The translations under genes were made by a program, and so were the position numbers. A stretch of DNA of 33,473 bases from assembly GCA_028288365.1 (NCBI GenBank), contig JAQBNU010000054.1:1-33473 (forward strand), in the 5' to 3' direction. How positions within the stretch are numbered: position 1 is the first letter of the stretch; every line of letters starts with the position of its first letter. The notes under the pieces were generated by a model that did not search any database, was not told where the DNA came from, and was given only the letters and a program-made list of their open reading frames with translations. The stretch comes from Chitinophagaceae bacterium (GTDB lineage Bacteria; Bacteroidota; Bacteroidia; Cytophagales; Cytophagaceae). Positions 24,533 to 33,462 of the stretch are shown in pieces.

Positions 24533-27511
24533 ATGAATTATCAGAGAATCAATAACATTACCGGCTGGCTTGTCTTTGCCATTGCCACTTCTGTTTACGT
24601 TTTAACCCTTGAGCCTACTTCCAGTTTTTGGGATTGCGGCGAGTTCATTTCAACTGCCTACAAATTGATGGTTCCCCATCCTCCAGGCGCTCCGATATTC
24701 TTATTGATCGGAAGATTGTTTTCTTTCTTCGCCTTGGGCGATGTCACCAAAGTGGCTTACTGGATCAACATGACGGCTGCGCTTTCCAGCAGTGCAACGA
24801 TTTTGTTCTTGTTCTGGTCCATTACGTTGTTCGCTAAAAAATTAGTAACCCGAGACAACCCGATATTGTCTACTGGCAATATCATCGCCATCATTGGTAG
24901 TGGTTTAGTAGGTAGTTTGGCTTACGCGTTCTCCGATACGTTTTGGTTCTCCTCTGAAGAGGCCGAAGTATACGCGATGTCTTCTTTCCTGACAGCCTTC
25001 ATCTTTTGGGCGATCCTAAAATGGGAAGCACATGCTGACGAAGAAGGATCCGATCGTTGGTTCCTCATCATCGCATACGGCATGGGTTTATCGATCGGTG
25101 TCCATTTGTTGAACCTTACTGCCATTCCTGCATTGGCTTTTGTTTATTATTTTAAAAAATACGATCAACCCACTGCCAAAGGCATTATCGCTACCCTTCT
25201 GCTCAGCTTACTGGGCGTGGGCATCATCATGGTGGGGATCATTCCTGGTCTACCTACTCTGGCGGCTAAATTTGAAATTTTCTTTGTCAATGTATTGGGA
25301 TTGTCTTTCGGTACAGGCGCTGTTGTATTCGTCGTACTATTGATCGGTGCCTTGATCTATGGAATCCGTTATTCCATCAAAAATCAAAAACGCTGGTTGA
25401 ACCTTTCTTTATTATCCTTCACCTTCATCCTGTTGGGTTTCGCTTCTTATGGGGTGATCCTGATTCGTTCACAGTTCAATCCCACCATTGACATGAACGA
25501 TCCTGAAAACGTGATGTCCTTCATTTCTTATTTGAAAAGAGAACAATATGGAGATCGTCCATTAGTGAAAGGTCCTGTATTTACGGCCGGTTATCCGATC
25601 GACGTGAAGAAAACAGATGCCATTTACGCACCAGGAAAAGATGATAAAGGAAAAGACAAATATGTCATCACTGATTACAAGAGCGAATACATTTATAATC
25701 CTGCTCACGTGATGTTGTTCCCGCGTATGTACAGCACACAACCGCATCACATCCGTGCTTACCGCGATTGGTCAGGCTTGAAGGAAGGGCAAAAACCAAC
25801 TTTCTTCCAAAACATGGGCTTCATGTTTACCTACCAAATGGGTCACATGTACTGGAGGTATTTCATGTGGAACTTTGCAGGACGTGAAGGCGATGAACAA
25901 AACTCCAACTGGTTGACGCCAGGTGAATGGTTTGATAAAAATATTCCAGCTGAAATCCGCGACAACAAAGCCCGCAATAATTTTTACATGCTGCCTTTGA
26001 TTGCCGGCCTACTCGGTTTAGTTTTCCACTTCAGTAAAAATGCCAAAGACGGAAGTGTTGTAGCCTTGTTGTGGTTCTTCACCGGCTTGGCCATCATCCT
26101 CTATGCCAACCCGCAGCCTGTAGAGCCTAGGGAAAGAGATTATGTATTTGCAGGATCTTTCTATGCCTTTGCCTTTTGGATTGGTCTATCCGTTTTATTT
26201 ATGGACGATCTCTTACGAAAAATAATCAAGAGCGAAACGCTGCGACCGGTATTGGTTACACTTATTTTGCTTGGTATCCCTACCATCATGATCGCTGAAG
26301 GATGGAACGATCACGACCGTTCTAAAAGATGGTTCCAGGTAGACGGCGCGAAAAATATTTTGAATTCTTGCGCACCGAACGCCATTCTCTTTACAGGTGG
26401 AGACAACGATACCTATCCACTATGGTACGCGCAGGAAGTAGAAGGTTTCCGTACAGACGTCAGAGTATGTAACCTGAGCTTGCTCAATACAGATTGGTAC
26501 ATCAACCAAATGAAACGTCAGTCTTATTTGTCAGATCCATTGCCTATTGATATCAAAAGTGAAAACTATACTTCTGGTGTCAATGATATGATTTACTTTG
26601 ACGAAGTAAAAAGATACAGCGACGGTATCTCTTTAACAGGTTATTTGAAACTGTTGAACCAAAGAGATAAGCGTGTAACGAGAATCAATGACGGAGATGT
26701 GATCACTACCTATCCTTCACAAACCTTCATTCTTCCGGTAGATACCAGTGTGGTGAGACCATTGATCAATCCTAAGTTCTATCCGTTCATGCTGACTCAA
26801 TTGAAATGGAAAGTCAACAAAAACAACATGGATAAAAAATCCATCATCATGCTGGACATGATTGCGAACAACAACTGGAAGCGTCCGATCTATTTCTCTA
26901 CGACACTTTCAGGAGATGAATTCCTTGACCTGAAACCGTACATGCAATTGGAAGGTTTGGCGTACCGCCTGCTTCCTGTTACTATTCCAGGCGCTACCAA
27001 TGGTTGGCTGGATGTCGACAAGATGTACGATAACATGCTCACTAAATTCTATTACAAAGGATTGAATGATTCTACCATCTTCTACAACGAAGACTACTAC
27101 CGATTCACCAGCAATCACCGCAGTGAATTGTATAGCCTCGCCAGTCAGTTGATCAGAGAAGGACAAAAAGACAAAGCAAAAAAAGTAGTCGATTTCAGTT
27201 TCGAGAAAATACCAGCTTCTACTATTCCTTACGATTATAACAGCGCCATGTTTGTGTCTCTGTTGTTGGAATTAGGAGAAGAACAAAAAGCCATCGCCTT
27301 AGCAGAAGATATGGCAAAGAAATCAGACGACTTGTTGGGTTATTTCCAAACGCATCACATTCGTTATTCTACGAGAGAATATTCTTCTTTAAGAATCTTA
27401 GACATTCTGTACAGAAGCATGAGAACAGCCGGCAAGAACGAGCTCGCTGCCAAATACGAAGGCATGCTGAACAAGCGATATCAAAACAGTCAATACGGCA
27501 CTGAAGAGTAA
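24533..27511 (+). CDS. GT117 family (DUF2723/TMEM260-like) membrane glycosyltransferase
   Basis: This 992-residue polytopic protein has the DUF2723 N-terminal domain. The GT-C-type acidic motif SFWDCGEFISTAYKLMVPHPPGAPIFLLIG (residues about 29-58) lies after the first helix. About ten to twelve membrane segments follow, with NPQPVEPRERDYVFAGSFYAFAFWIGL near 545-570. A large non-membrane C-terminal region starts with GGDNDTYPLWYAQ and ends in TPR-like helices (LIREGQKDKAKKVVDFSFEKI, LLELGEEQKAIALAEDMAKK). The human relative TMEM260 is a protein O-mannosyltransferase, so transfer of mannose or a similar sugar to exported proteins is expected. The donor and acceptors here are unknown. A terminator follows the stop codon. 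Confidence 0.88.
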   Translation: MNYQRINNITGWLVFAIATSVYVLTLEPTSSFWDCGEFISTAYKLMVPHPPGAPIFLLIGRLFSFFALGDVTKVAYWINMTAALSSSATILFLFWSITLFAKKLVTRDNPILSTGNIIAIIGSGLVGSLAYAFSDTFWFSSEEAEVYAMSSFLTAFIFWAILKWEAHADEEGSDRWFLIIAYGMGLSIGVHLLNLTAIPALAFVYYFKKYDQPTAKGIIATLLLSLLGVGIIMVGIIPGLPTLAAKFEIFFVNVLGLSFGTGAVVFVVLLIGALIYGIRYSIKNQKRWLNLSLLSFTFILLGFASYGVILIRSQFNPTIDMNDPENVMSFISYLKREQYGDRPLVKGPVFTAGYPIDVKKTDAIYAPGKDDKGKDKYVITDYKSEYIYNPAHVMLFPRMYSTQPHHIRAYRDWSGLKEGQKPTFFQNMGFMFTYQMGHMYWRYFMWNFAGREGDEQNSNWLTPGEWFDKNIPAEIRDNKARNNFYMLPLIAGLLGLVFHFSKNAKDGSVVALLWFFTGLAIILYANPQPVEPRERDYVFAGSFYAFAFWIGLSVLFMDDLLRKIIKSETLRPVLVTLILLGIPTIMIAEGWNDHDRSKRWFQVDGAKNILNSCAPNAILFTGGDNDTYPLWYAQEVEGFRTDVRVCNLSLLNTDWYINQMKRQSYLSDPLPIDIKSENYTSGVNDMIYFDEVKRYSDGISLTGYLKLLNQRDKRVTRINDGDVITTYPSQTFILPVDTSVVRPLINPKFYPFMLTQLKWKVNKNNMDKKSIIMLDMIANNNWKRPIYFSTTLSGDEFLDLKPYMQLEGLAYRLLPVTIPGATNGWLDVDKMYDNMLTKFYYKGLNDSTIFYNEDYYRFTSNHRSELYSLASQLIREGQKDKAKKVVDFSFEKIPASTIPYDYNSAMFVSLLLELGEEQKAIALAEDMAKKSDDLLGYFQTHHIRYSTREYSSLRILDILYRSMRTAGKNELAAKYEGMLNKRYQNSQYGTEE

Positions 27512-27514
27512 AAC

Positions 27515-27547
27515 AAAAAACTCCCGACAGACATCGGGAGTTTTTTT
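27515..27547 (+). terminator. Terminator after the GT117 gene
   Basis: A 13-bp stem (aaaaaactcccga at 27515-27527 with 27534-27546), a 6-base loop and a run of seven T form a textbook intrinsic terminator. It ends only 13 bases before the rlmB ATG at 27561. Confidence 0.9.
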
Positions 27548-27560
27548 AACACCTTACGAA

Positions 27561-28340
27561 ATGAAACCTCCATTCAACAACAGACCACGCAGACCCATGC
27601 CTCCGGCAGATGATTTCATCATCGGTATGCATCCCGTAAAAGAAGCCATCCTGGCAGGAAAGACGATTGACAAAATTTTGATCGATCGTTTGGAAACAGG
27701 CGCTGCGACAAAAGACATCATGACCTTGTGTCTTGAAAATAATATTCCGGTACAAACTGTTCCTCCTGAAAAACTAAAACGCATCACACACAAAATACAC
27801 CAGGGCATCATTGCCTTGCTGTCTCCTGTCCCGTTTTGCAACCTAGACAACCTTGTCATGGATGCGTTTGAAAAAGGAGAAGATCCGTTGATTGTGGTGT
27901 TGGATAGAATTACCGACGTGCGCAACATGGGTGCCATCGCGCGCTCCTGCGAGTGTATGGGTGTGCATGCCATCGTGATACCGGAAAAAAATGCCGCACG
28001 CATCAACCATGAAGCCATGAAATCTTCTGCCGGTGCGTTGCTTCATATTCCTTTGTGCAGAGAAGAAAATTTAAAAGCCACCGTACTTAAACTAAGAAAC
28101 TTCGGACTGGTCATTGCAGGAGTAACGGAGAAAGGAGTAGAGACACCTTACAGCACAGATTTGAAAGGTCCTTTAGCCATTGTGATGGGATCAGAAGAAG
28201 ATGGCATTTCAGACGATATCATTCGTCAATGCGATCACTTGATACAAATACCCATGCAGGGAAAAATCAATTCGCTGAATGTGTCGGTGGCAACGGGGGT
28301 GGTGTTGTACGAGGTGAGTAGACAGAGAGTGAATGGTTAG
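27561..28340 (+). CDS. rlmB: 23S rRNA 2'-O-methyltransferase, TrmH/RlmB type
   Basis: This SPOUT (trefoil-knot) methyltransferase has 259 residues. An L30e-like substrate-binding domain (FIIGMHPVKEAILAG...IDKILIDR) opens it. The three SpoU motifs follow: LDRITDVRNMGAIARSCECMG (motif 1), PLAIVMGSEEDGISDDIIRQCD (motif 2) and INSLNVSVATGVVLYEV (motif 3). The domain order and length fit RlmB, which methylates G2251 of 23S rRNA with S-adenosylmethionine. A tRNA target for this family cannot be excluded. The Arg/Pro-rich start MKPPFNNRPRRPMPP may instead begin at the in-frame ATG at 27597. A terminator stands just before the gene, and the promoter was not found. Confidence 0.9.
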   Translation: MKPPFNNRPRRPMPPADDFIIGMHPVKEAILAGKTIDKILIDRLETGAATKDIMTLCLENNIPVQTVPPEKLKRITHKIHQGIIALLSPVPFCNLDNLVMDAFEKGEDPLIVVLDRITDVRNMGAIARSCECMGVHAIVIPEKNAARINHEAMKSSAGALLHIPLCREENLKATVLKLRNFGLVIAGVTEKGVETPYSTDLKGPLAIVMGSEEDGISDDIIRQCDHLIQIPMQGKINSLNVSVATGVVLYEVSRQRVNG

Positions 28341-28377
28341 TGACTGCTATCATTTAAGTTTGTCGATTTATTAATTG

Positions 28378-28517
28378 CTGTTTTGCCCCTAAATCCCCTG
28401 AAGGGGACTTAAATAAAAAGAAAAAAGCTCGTTATCTGAACGAGCTTTTTTCTTTTCTACAAAACTGAAATATTTATAAAAGTAAAGTCCCCTTCAGGGG
28501 ATTTAGGGGCAAAACAG
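28378..28517. repeat. Perfect 33-bp inverted repeat surrounding a terminator
   Basis: The arms 28378-28410 and 28485-28517 are exact complements over 33 bases. They contain gcccctaaatcccctgaagg (left arm, from 28385), and each has a small cccct-ga-agggg palindrome. The 74 bases between them hold the terminator hairpin at 28416-28456. Such CCCCTAAATCCCCTGAAGGGG-like elements are, as I recall, common intergenic repeats in Bacteroidota. Confidence 0.85.
28416..28456. terminator. Bidirectional terminator between rlmB and manC
   Basis: A perfect 18-bp stem (28416-28433 with 28439-28456) with a 5-base loop, A-rich on the left and T-rich on the right, so it ends in a U-rich run on either strand. 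It sits between the convergent rlmB and mannose-1-phosphate guanylyltransferase genes. Confidence 0.9.
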
Positions 28518-28521
28518 TTTA

Positions 28522-29598
28522 TTATATATATTTAATTCCTTTATTCGCTTTCGCATCCGCGACAAAGTCTTTCACTCGTTGTTCCTGGTCCTTGCGGCAG
28601 ATCATCAACACGCCGTCGTATTCGGCGATGATGTAATCTTCTAATCCTTCCACCACTACCAATTTATCTTTCGGCATTTTGATGATGCAATTGTTGGTCT
28701 CATAGGTCATGGCATTGCCATCGACTACGTTTCCATTTTCATCTTTTTCAGAATTTTCGTACAAGGATTTCCAGGTTCCCAAATCGGACCAACCAAAATC
28801 GCTGGGGACTACATATACATTAGGCGCTTTCTCCAGTATACCGTAATCAATAGAGATGTTGCGGCATTGAGAGTATGCCTTCAATACAAAATCTTTTTCT
28901 CCATCTGTCCAGTAAGCGTCTTTACCTTCTGAAAAAGTTTCTGCCATGTCTGGCATGTACTCCGCAAATGCTTTTAAGATAGACGATACATTCCAAACAA
29001 AAATACCCGAGTTCCATAAGAAATCTCCACTGTCCAAAAAAACCTTCGCTAAATCCAAAGCAGGTTTTTCAGTAAAGGTTTTTACCTTTTTAATTTTTTG
29101 TTTTTTATCTTCTATAAACTGAATGTATCCATAACCTGTGTCAGGCCTGGTAGGTTGTATACCCAATGTGACCAACAAATCAGAAGATGCTGTAGATTCC
29201 ATCGCCACTTTCAACGTATCCACAAAACGTATTTCATCTTTGATGATGTGATCAGAAGGAAGAACAACAATATTTGCTTGTTTATTTTTTTGATAGATCT
29301 TATAACAAGCATACGCAATGCATGGTGCTGTATTGCGTCCCACGGGCTCTGCAAGGATCTGGTGATCTTTCAAAAAAGGCAATTGCTCTTTTACCAATGA
29401 AATATAATCCTGATTCGTTACCACCAAAATATTTTCATGAGCAACCAATGGTTCAAGACGCTTTACTGTTTGTTGCAGCAAACTCTTACCGGTGCCTAAT
29501 ACATCATGGAATTGCTTAGGATACTTAGTTCTGCTGAAAGGCCAAAACCTACTTCCTATACCACCAGCCATTATCACTGCGTACTGACTCTTCTGCAT
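28522..29598 (-). CDS. manC: Mannose-1-phosphate guanylyltransferase
   Basis: This enzyme makes GDP-mannose from GTP and mannose-1-phosphate for glycan, GDP-fucose and glycoprotein synthesis. It has 358 residues, the single-domain form without a C-terminal phosphomannose isomerase. The nucleotide-binding signature is VIMAGGIGSRFWPFSRTKYPKQF. VVLPSDHIIKD, FTEKP followed by FLWNSGIFVW, and the C-terminal DFGWSDLGTWKSLYE block are also present. The ATG at 29598 is preferred; the frame also allows a TTG at 29601. A strong promoter lies 33 bases upstream. The gene is monocistronic. The nearby GT117 gene could use a mannose donor derived from this product, but that is inference. Confidence 0.95.
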   Translation of the reverse strand: MQKSQYAVIMAGGIGSRFWPFSRTKYPKQFHDVLGTGKSLLQQTVKRLEPLVAHENILVVTNQDYISLVKEQLPFLKDHQILAEPVGRNTAPCIAYACYKIYQKNKQANIVVLPSDHIIKDEIRFVDTLKVAMESTASSDLLVTLGIQPTRPDTGYGYIQFIEDKKQKIKKVKTFTEKPALDLAKVFLDSGDFLWNSGIFVWNVSSILKAFAEYMPDMAETFSEGKDAYWTDGEKDFVLKAYSQCRNISIDYGILEKAPNVYVVPSDFGWSDLGTWKSLYENSEKDENGNVVDGNAMTYETNNCIIKMPKDKLVVVEGLEDYIIAEYDGVLMICRKDQEQRVKDFVADAKANKGIKYI

Positions 29599-29630
29599 CA
29601 ATTCAATTGGTTTTAAGAAACGAATTAAGG

Positions 29631-29661
29631 CGAATTTACGCTAATAAAGAAAGATATACAA
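29631..29661 (-). promoter_or_regulatory. Bacteroidota-type promoter of manC
   Basis: On the minus strand, TTG (29661-29659) is followed after exactly 20 bases by TAAATTCG (29638-29631), the TTCG variant of TAnnTTTG. The predicted leader to the ATG at 29598 is about 25 bases. Confidence 0.65.
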
Positions 29662-29885
29662 TTATTAAAGGAGAACTTACACAAGCCTCCCAGCCTTCCT
29701 AGCGCTTTATTTGCAAACAAGCGGTATTTGTCGAATCACGAAATCTTTAGATCGAGATTGTTCTTTCATTTTAGATCATAAATCCACATTATACTACATG
29801 GCCTCTTTCATCCTATGTAAATTTTGTTAACTTCAATTAGAGTTTCACAATCAAAGAATTACATCACATAAATCAAGGTCCTATC

Positions 29886-32063
29886 ATGATAATTGAAAAT
29901 GAAGTAGAGATCTACAGTATACTCAAAGAAGTTTTTGGCTATAGTCAATTCAGAGGCACCCAGGAAAAAATCATCAATAACCTACTTGCAGGCAAGAACA
30001 CTTTTGTCATCATGCCTACCGGCGCAGGAAAATCCCTATGCTACCAATTGCCTGCCCTCATCTTACCTGGTACTGCCATTGTTATTTCTCCTCTGATCGC
30101 TCTGATGAAAAATCAGGTAGACCAATTAGCCGGTCATGGAGTTAACGCACAATTTTTGAATTCCACTTTAACAAAAGGTGAAATCAATACCGTAAAAAAA
30201 GAAACGCTGAAAGGCAATGTTCGTTTGCTGTATGTTGCCCCCGAGACACTTACTAAAGAAGAAAATATTGAATTCCTTCGTCAGGCTAACATTTCTTTTG
30301 TAGCCATTGATGAAGCACATTGTATTTCAGAATGGGGACATGACTTCAGACCTGAATACAGAAAGATTCGCACCATCATCGAACAACTGGGTAGCAATAT
30401 TCCTGTCATCGCTTTGACAGCGACTGCAACACCAAAAGTTCAGCTGGACATTCAGAAAAACCTGCACATGGAAGAAGCTTCATTGTTCAAGTCTTCTTTC
30501 AATCGCAAAAATTTATTTTATACCATTCGTCCAAAAGGTGGTACAAAAAAGCAACTCATTACTTTCATCAAAAAACACAAAGGCAAAAGTGGTATCATCT
30601 ATTGCCTGAGTCGTAAGAAAGTAGAAGAGATTGCAGAACTATTAAAAGTCAATGACATCAACGCCCTGCCGTACCATGCAGGATTGGATGCATCAGTACG
30701 TATCCACAACCAGGATGCTTTCTTAAATGAAGAAGCCGATGTTATCGTGGCGACGATTGCTTTTGGAATGGGCATCGACAAACCAGATGTTCGTTTCGTA
30801 GTGCATTACGATACTCCCAAATCATTAGAAGGATATTACCAGGAAACCGGAAGAGCGGGCAGAGATGGTATGGATGCAGATTGCTTGATGTTCTACAGTT
30901 ACAACGACATCATCAAACTGGACAAATTCAACAAAGACAAAAACGTTACCGAACGCGACAACGCCAAACAGTTGTTGATGGAGATGGCTGCTTATGCGGA
31001 GTCTTCTGTATGCAGAAGGAAAGTCATTTTAAATTACTTTGGCGAACGCCTGGAACAAGATTGTGGATTTTGTGACAACTGCGCAACTCCCAAAGAACAA
31101 TTTGAAGGCAAAGCATACCTTGAATTGGCTGTTCAGACGGCATTGCTTACCGAAGAAAAATTTGGGGTGCAACACATGAGTCAGGTGTTGGCCGGTATTG
31201 ATAATGAATACGCCATCAGTTACCAACACAACCAATTGCCCATCTTTGGTAAAGGCAGAGAAGAATCTGTTGCCTTCTGGGGATCTGTGTTCCGTCAAGC
31301 CATACTGGCGGGATTCCTGGACAAAGACATCGACAATTACGGCATCATTAAAGTCACCAATGCCGGAAGAACGTTTCTTAAGAAACCCTATTCTATTACG
31401 CTGTCAAGAGACCATGACTATAATAAAATAGAAAATGCAACAGACAGTGCAGAAGCTGGAGCTAAAATTGGATGCGACGAAGTGTTGATGGAAGTCTTGA
31501 AAAGCTTGCGTAAAAAAGTAGCGAAAGAAAAAAATGTACCTCCTTACGTCGTGTTTCAGGAACCATCACTCGTGGAGATGGCAACTTTATATCCTACTAC
31601 ACTGGATGAGTTGAGTAGAATCAACGGAGTCGGTATGGGTAAGGCACAAAAATTCGGTAAAGCATTTATAGAAATCATCAAGCAATACGTAGCAGACAAC
31701 GACATCACTCCTTCTAATGAAATTGTGATCAAGTCTTCTGTCAATAAATCCAAGATCAAGGTATTCATCATCCAGCAAGTGGATCGTAAAATAGATTTGG
31801 AAGAGATTGCAGAAAGTAAGAATATTGCACTGCAGGAATTGATGGCAGAAGTAGAACACATTTGTTACTCCGGCACAAAATTAAATCTTGATTACTACAT
31901 CGACCAGGTGATTGATTTAGACAAGCAGGATGACATTTTCGATTACTTTATGCAGGCTGAAAACGACAGCATCAGTCATGCCATGAATGAATTGGGATCT
32001 GATTATACAGAAGAAGAATTGAGACTGATGCGCATCAAGTTTCTTTCTGAATTGGCTAACTAA
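29886..32063 (+). CDS. recQ: ATP-dependent DNA helicase RecQ
   Basis: This 3'-5' DNA helicase for recombination and fork repair has 725 residues. Helicase motifs include MPTGAGKS at 43-50 (Lys49), the DEAH box at 142-145 with the aromatic-rich loop SEWGHDFRPEY, ALTATATPKVQ and YYQETGRAGRDGM. The zinc site has Cys376, Cys393, Cys396 and Cys399. A winged-helix RQC region and an HRDC domain (FQEPSLVEMATLYPTTLDEL...INGVGMGKAQKFG) follow. After HRDC about 100 extra residues (from about 625) form a helical, HTH-like extension that E. coli RecQ (about 610 residues) lacks. The ATG at 29886 gives the usual short lead to motif 0 (FGYSQFRGTQEKII). purD follows after 20 bases. Confidence 0.96.
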   Translation: MIIENEVEIYSILKEVFGYSQFRGTQEKIINNLLAGKNTFVIMPTGAGKSLCYQLPALILPGTAIVISPLIALMKNQVDQLAGHGVNAQFLNSTLTKGEINTVKKETLKGNVRLLYVAPETLTKEENIEFLRQANISFVAIDEAHCISEWGHDFRPEYRKIRTIIEQLGSNIPVIALTATATPKVQLDIQKNLHMEEASLFKSSFNRKNLFYTIRPKGGTKKQLITFIKKHKGKSGIIYCLSRKKVEEIAELLKVNDINALPYHAGLDASVRIHNQDAFLNEEADVIVATIAFGMGIDKPDVRFVVHYDTPKSLEGYYQETGRAGRDGMDADCLMFYSYNDIIKLDKFNKDKNVTERDNAKQLLMEMAAYAESSVCRRKVILNYFGERLEQDCGFCDNCATPKEQFEGKAYLELAVQTALLTEEKFGVQHMSQVLAGIDNEYAISYQHNQLPIFGKGREESVAFWGSVFRQAILAGFLDKDIDNYGIIKVTNAGRTFLKKPYSITLSRDHDYNKIENATDSAEAGAKIGCDEVLMEVLKSLRKKVAKEKNVPPYVVFQEPSLVEMATLYPTTLDELSRINGVGMGKAQKFGKAFIEIIKQYVADNDITPSNEIVIKSSVNKSKIKVFIIQQVDRKIDLEEIAESKNIALQELMAEVEHICYSGTKLNLDYYIDQVIDLDKQDDIFDYFMQAENDSISHAMNELGSDYTEEELRLMRIKFLSELAN

Positions 32064-32083
32064 ATATTGTTTACGCAAAGCAC

Positions 32084-33394
32084 ATGATGAATATTTTATT
32101 GATTGGCTCCGGAGGGAGAGAACACGCACTAGCGTGGAAAATAAAACAAAGCCCCCGTTGCCAAACTATTTTTATCGCTCCCGGAAATGCAGGTACTGCG
32201 CAAGTGGGAGAAAATGTAAACATCGACATGAACGACTTCCCGGCTCTCGGGAAGTTTTGCATGGACAACAAAATAGATCTTGTACTGGTTGGCCCGGAAG
32301 CTCCATTGGTAAATGGTATCCGTGATTATTTTGAAACCGATTCGGCGTTGGATCACATTCTTTTTGTAGGTCCCGGGAAAAAAGGAGCGCAACTGGAAGG
32401 CAGTAAAGATTTTTCCAAACAGTTCATGGAAAGACATGACATTCCCACTGCTTCTTCTGAAACCTTCACCGACAGAGAGATTGAAGCGGCAAAGGCTTAT
32501 ATCAAACACCATCCTCTTCCTATCGTTTTAAAAGCAGATGGATTGGCGGCAGGTAAAGGAGTGATCATTGCCGAATCATTGCAGGAAGCAGAAAAAGCAT
32601 TGGACGATATTCTTGCCGATAAGAAATTTGGTGATGCAGGAGCGAAAGTAGTCATCGAACAATTTTTGAGAGGCATTGAAATGTCTTCTTTCGTATTGAC
32701 CGATGGCAAAAATTATGTCATGCTTCCCGATGCAAAAGATTACAAACGCATCGGCGAAAAAGATACCGGCCTCAACACAGGTGGCATGGGTGCTGTATCG
32801 CCTGTTCCTTTTGCACAAGGAGAATTCATGCGCAAAGTAGAACAACGCATCGTCATCCCAACCATCAACGGACTAGCGAAAGATAAAATTCCTTATGTAG
32901 GATTTGTATTCATCGGTCTCATGAATGTAGACGGTGAACCTTACGTCATCGAATACAACGCACGCTTAGGAGATCCTGAAACAGAAGTCATCGTACCGCG
33001 CATTGCCAATGACCTGGTAGATGTACTCGTACTGGCTGCACAGAAAAAACTCAACGAAGCGAAAATAGAATTGAATCCACAGACCGCTACTACCGTGGTA
33101 TTGGTAGCAGGTGGTTATCCGGAAGATTACGGAAAAGGAGATGTCATCACCGCTATCGATCAAACAAAAGATGTGATGGTGTTTCATGCCGGCACCAAAC
33201 TCAACGACCAAAAAGAATTGGTCACCAATGGAGGAAGAGTCATTACCGTTACGGCTTTTGGCGACAGTATTGAATCAGCGGTAGAAAAATCCAACAAAGC
33301 CGCACAGACCATACAGTGGAAAGGAAAATATTTCAGACGGGATGTAGGACTGGATTTGCTGGCTTATGAGAAAAAAGTGATCAGTGGTCAGTGA
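32084..33394 (+). CDS. purD: Phosphoribosylamine-glycine ligase
   Basis: PurD is an ATP-grasp enzyme that joins glycine to 5-phosphoribosylamine, the second step of purine synthesis. It has 436 residues. The N-terminal domain opens NILLIGSGGREHALAWKI. APGNAGT, VGPEAPLVNGI, the ATP-grasp segment VLKADGLAAGKGVIIAE, and NTGGMGAVSP followed by YVGFVFIGLM and EYNARLGDPETEVIVPRI are all present. Two ATGs (32084 and 32087) are possible starts. It is probably transcribed with recQ, 20 bases upstream. The last residues VISGQ and the TGA stop come from an intergenic repeat, so the natural C-terminus may have been slightly changed. Confidence 0.97.
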   Translation: MMNILLIGSGGREHALAWKIKQSPRCQTIFIAPGNAGTAQVGENVNIDMNDFPALGKFCMDNKIDLVLVGPEAPLVNGIRDYFETDSALDHILFVGPGKKGAQLEGSKDFSKQFMERHDIPTASSETFTDREIEAAKAYIKHHPLPIVLKADGLAAGKGVIIAESLQEAEKALDDILADKKFGDAGAKVVIEQFLRGIEMSSFVLTDGKNYVMLPDAKDYKRIGEKDTGLNTGGMGAVSPVPFAQGEFMRKVEQRIVIPTINGLAKDKIPYVGFVFIGLMNVDGEPYVIEYNARLGDPETEVIVPRIANDLVDVLVLAAQKKLNEAKIELNPQTATTVVLVAGGYPEDYGKGDVITAIDQTKDVMVFHAGTKLNDQKELVTNGGRVITVTAFGDSIESAVEKSNKAAQTIQWKGKYFRRDVGLDLLAYEKKVISGQ

Positions 33395-33406
33395 TCGGTG
33401 GTCAGT
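33379..33406 (+). repeat. Tandem 14-bp repeat overlapping the purD stop
   Basis: gatcagtggtcagt (33379-33392) and gatcggtggtcagt (33393-33406) are adjacent copies with one difference. The TGA stop of purD spans the junction (33392-33394). The core agtggtcagt also occurs at 24344-24353 and, inverted, at 24398-24407. Confidence 0.8.
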
Positions 33407-33429
33407 TTTGCGATTACAATCTTATGACT

Positions 33430-33462
33430 AAGGTGCGGGATAATTCTTGCACCTTTTTTTTT
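33430..33462 (+). terminator. Terminator of recQ-purD
   Basis: A 10-bp stem (33430-33439 with 33446-33455) and a 6-base loop are followed by continuous T to 33462. Two positions pair as G-U only on the plus-strand RNA, which fixes the direction. Confidence 0.85.

Noticed and set aside
24533-29598. A dedicated O-mannosylation operon formed by GT117 and manC
   Set aside because: The genes lie on opposite strands with rlmB and two terminators between them; only a loose functional link can be suggested.
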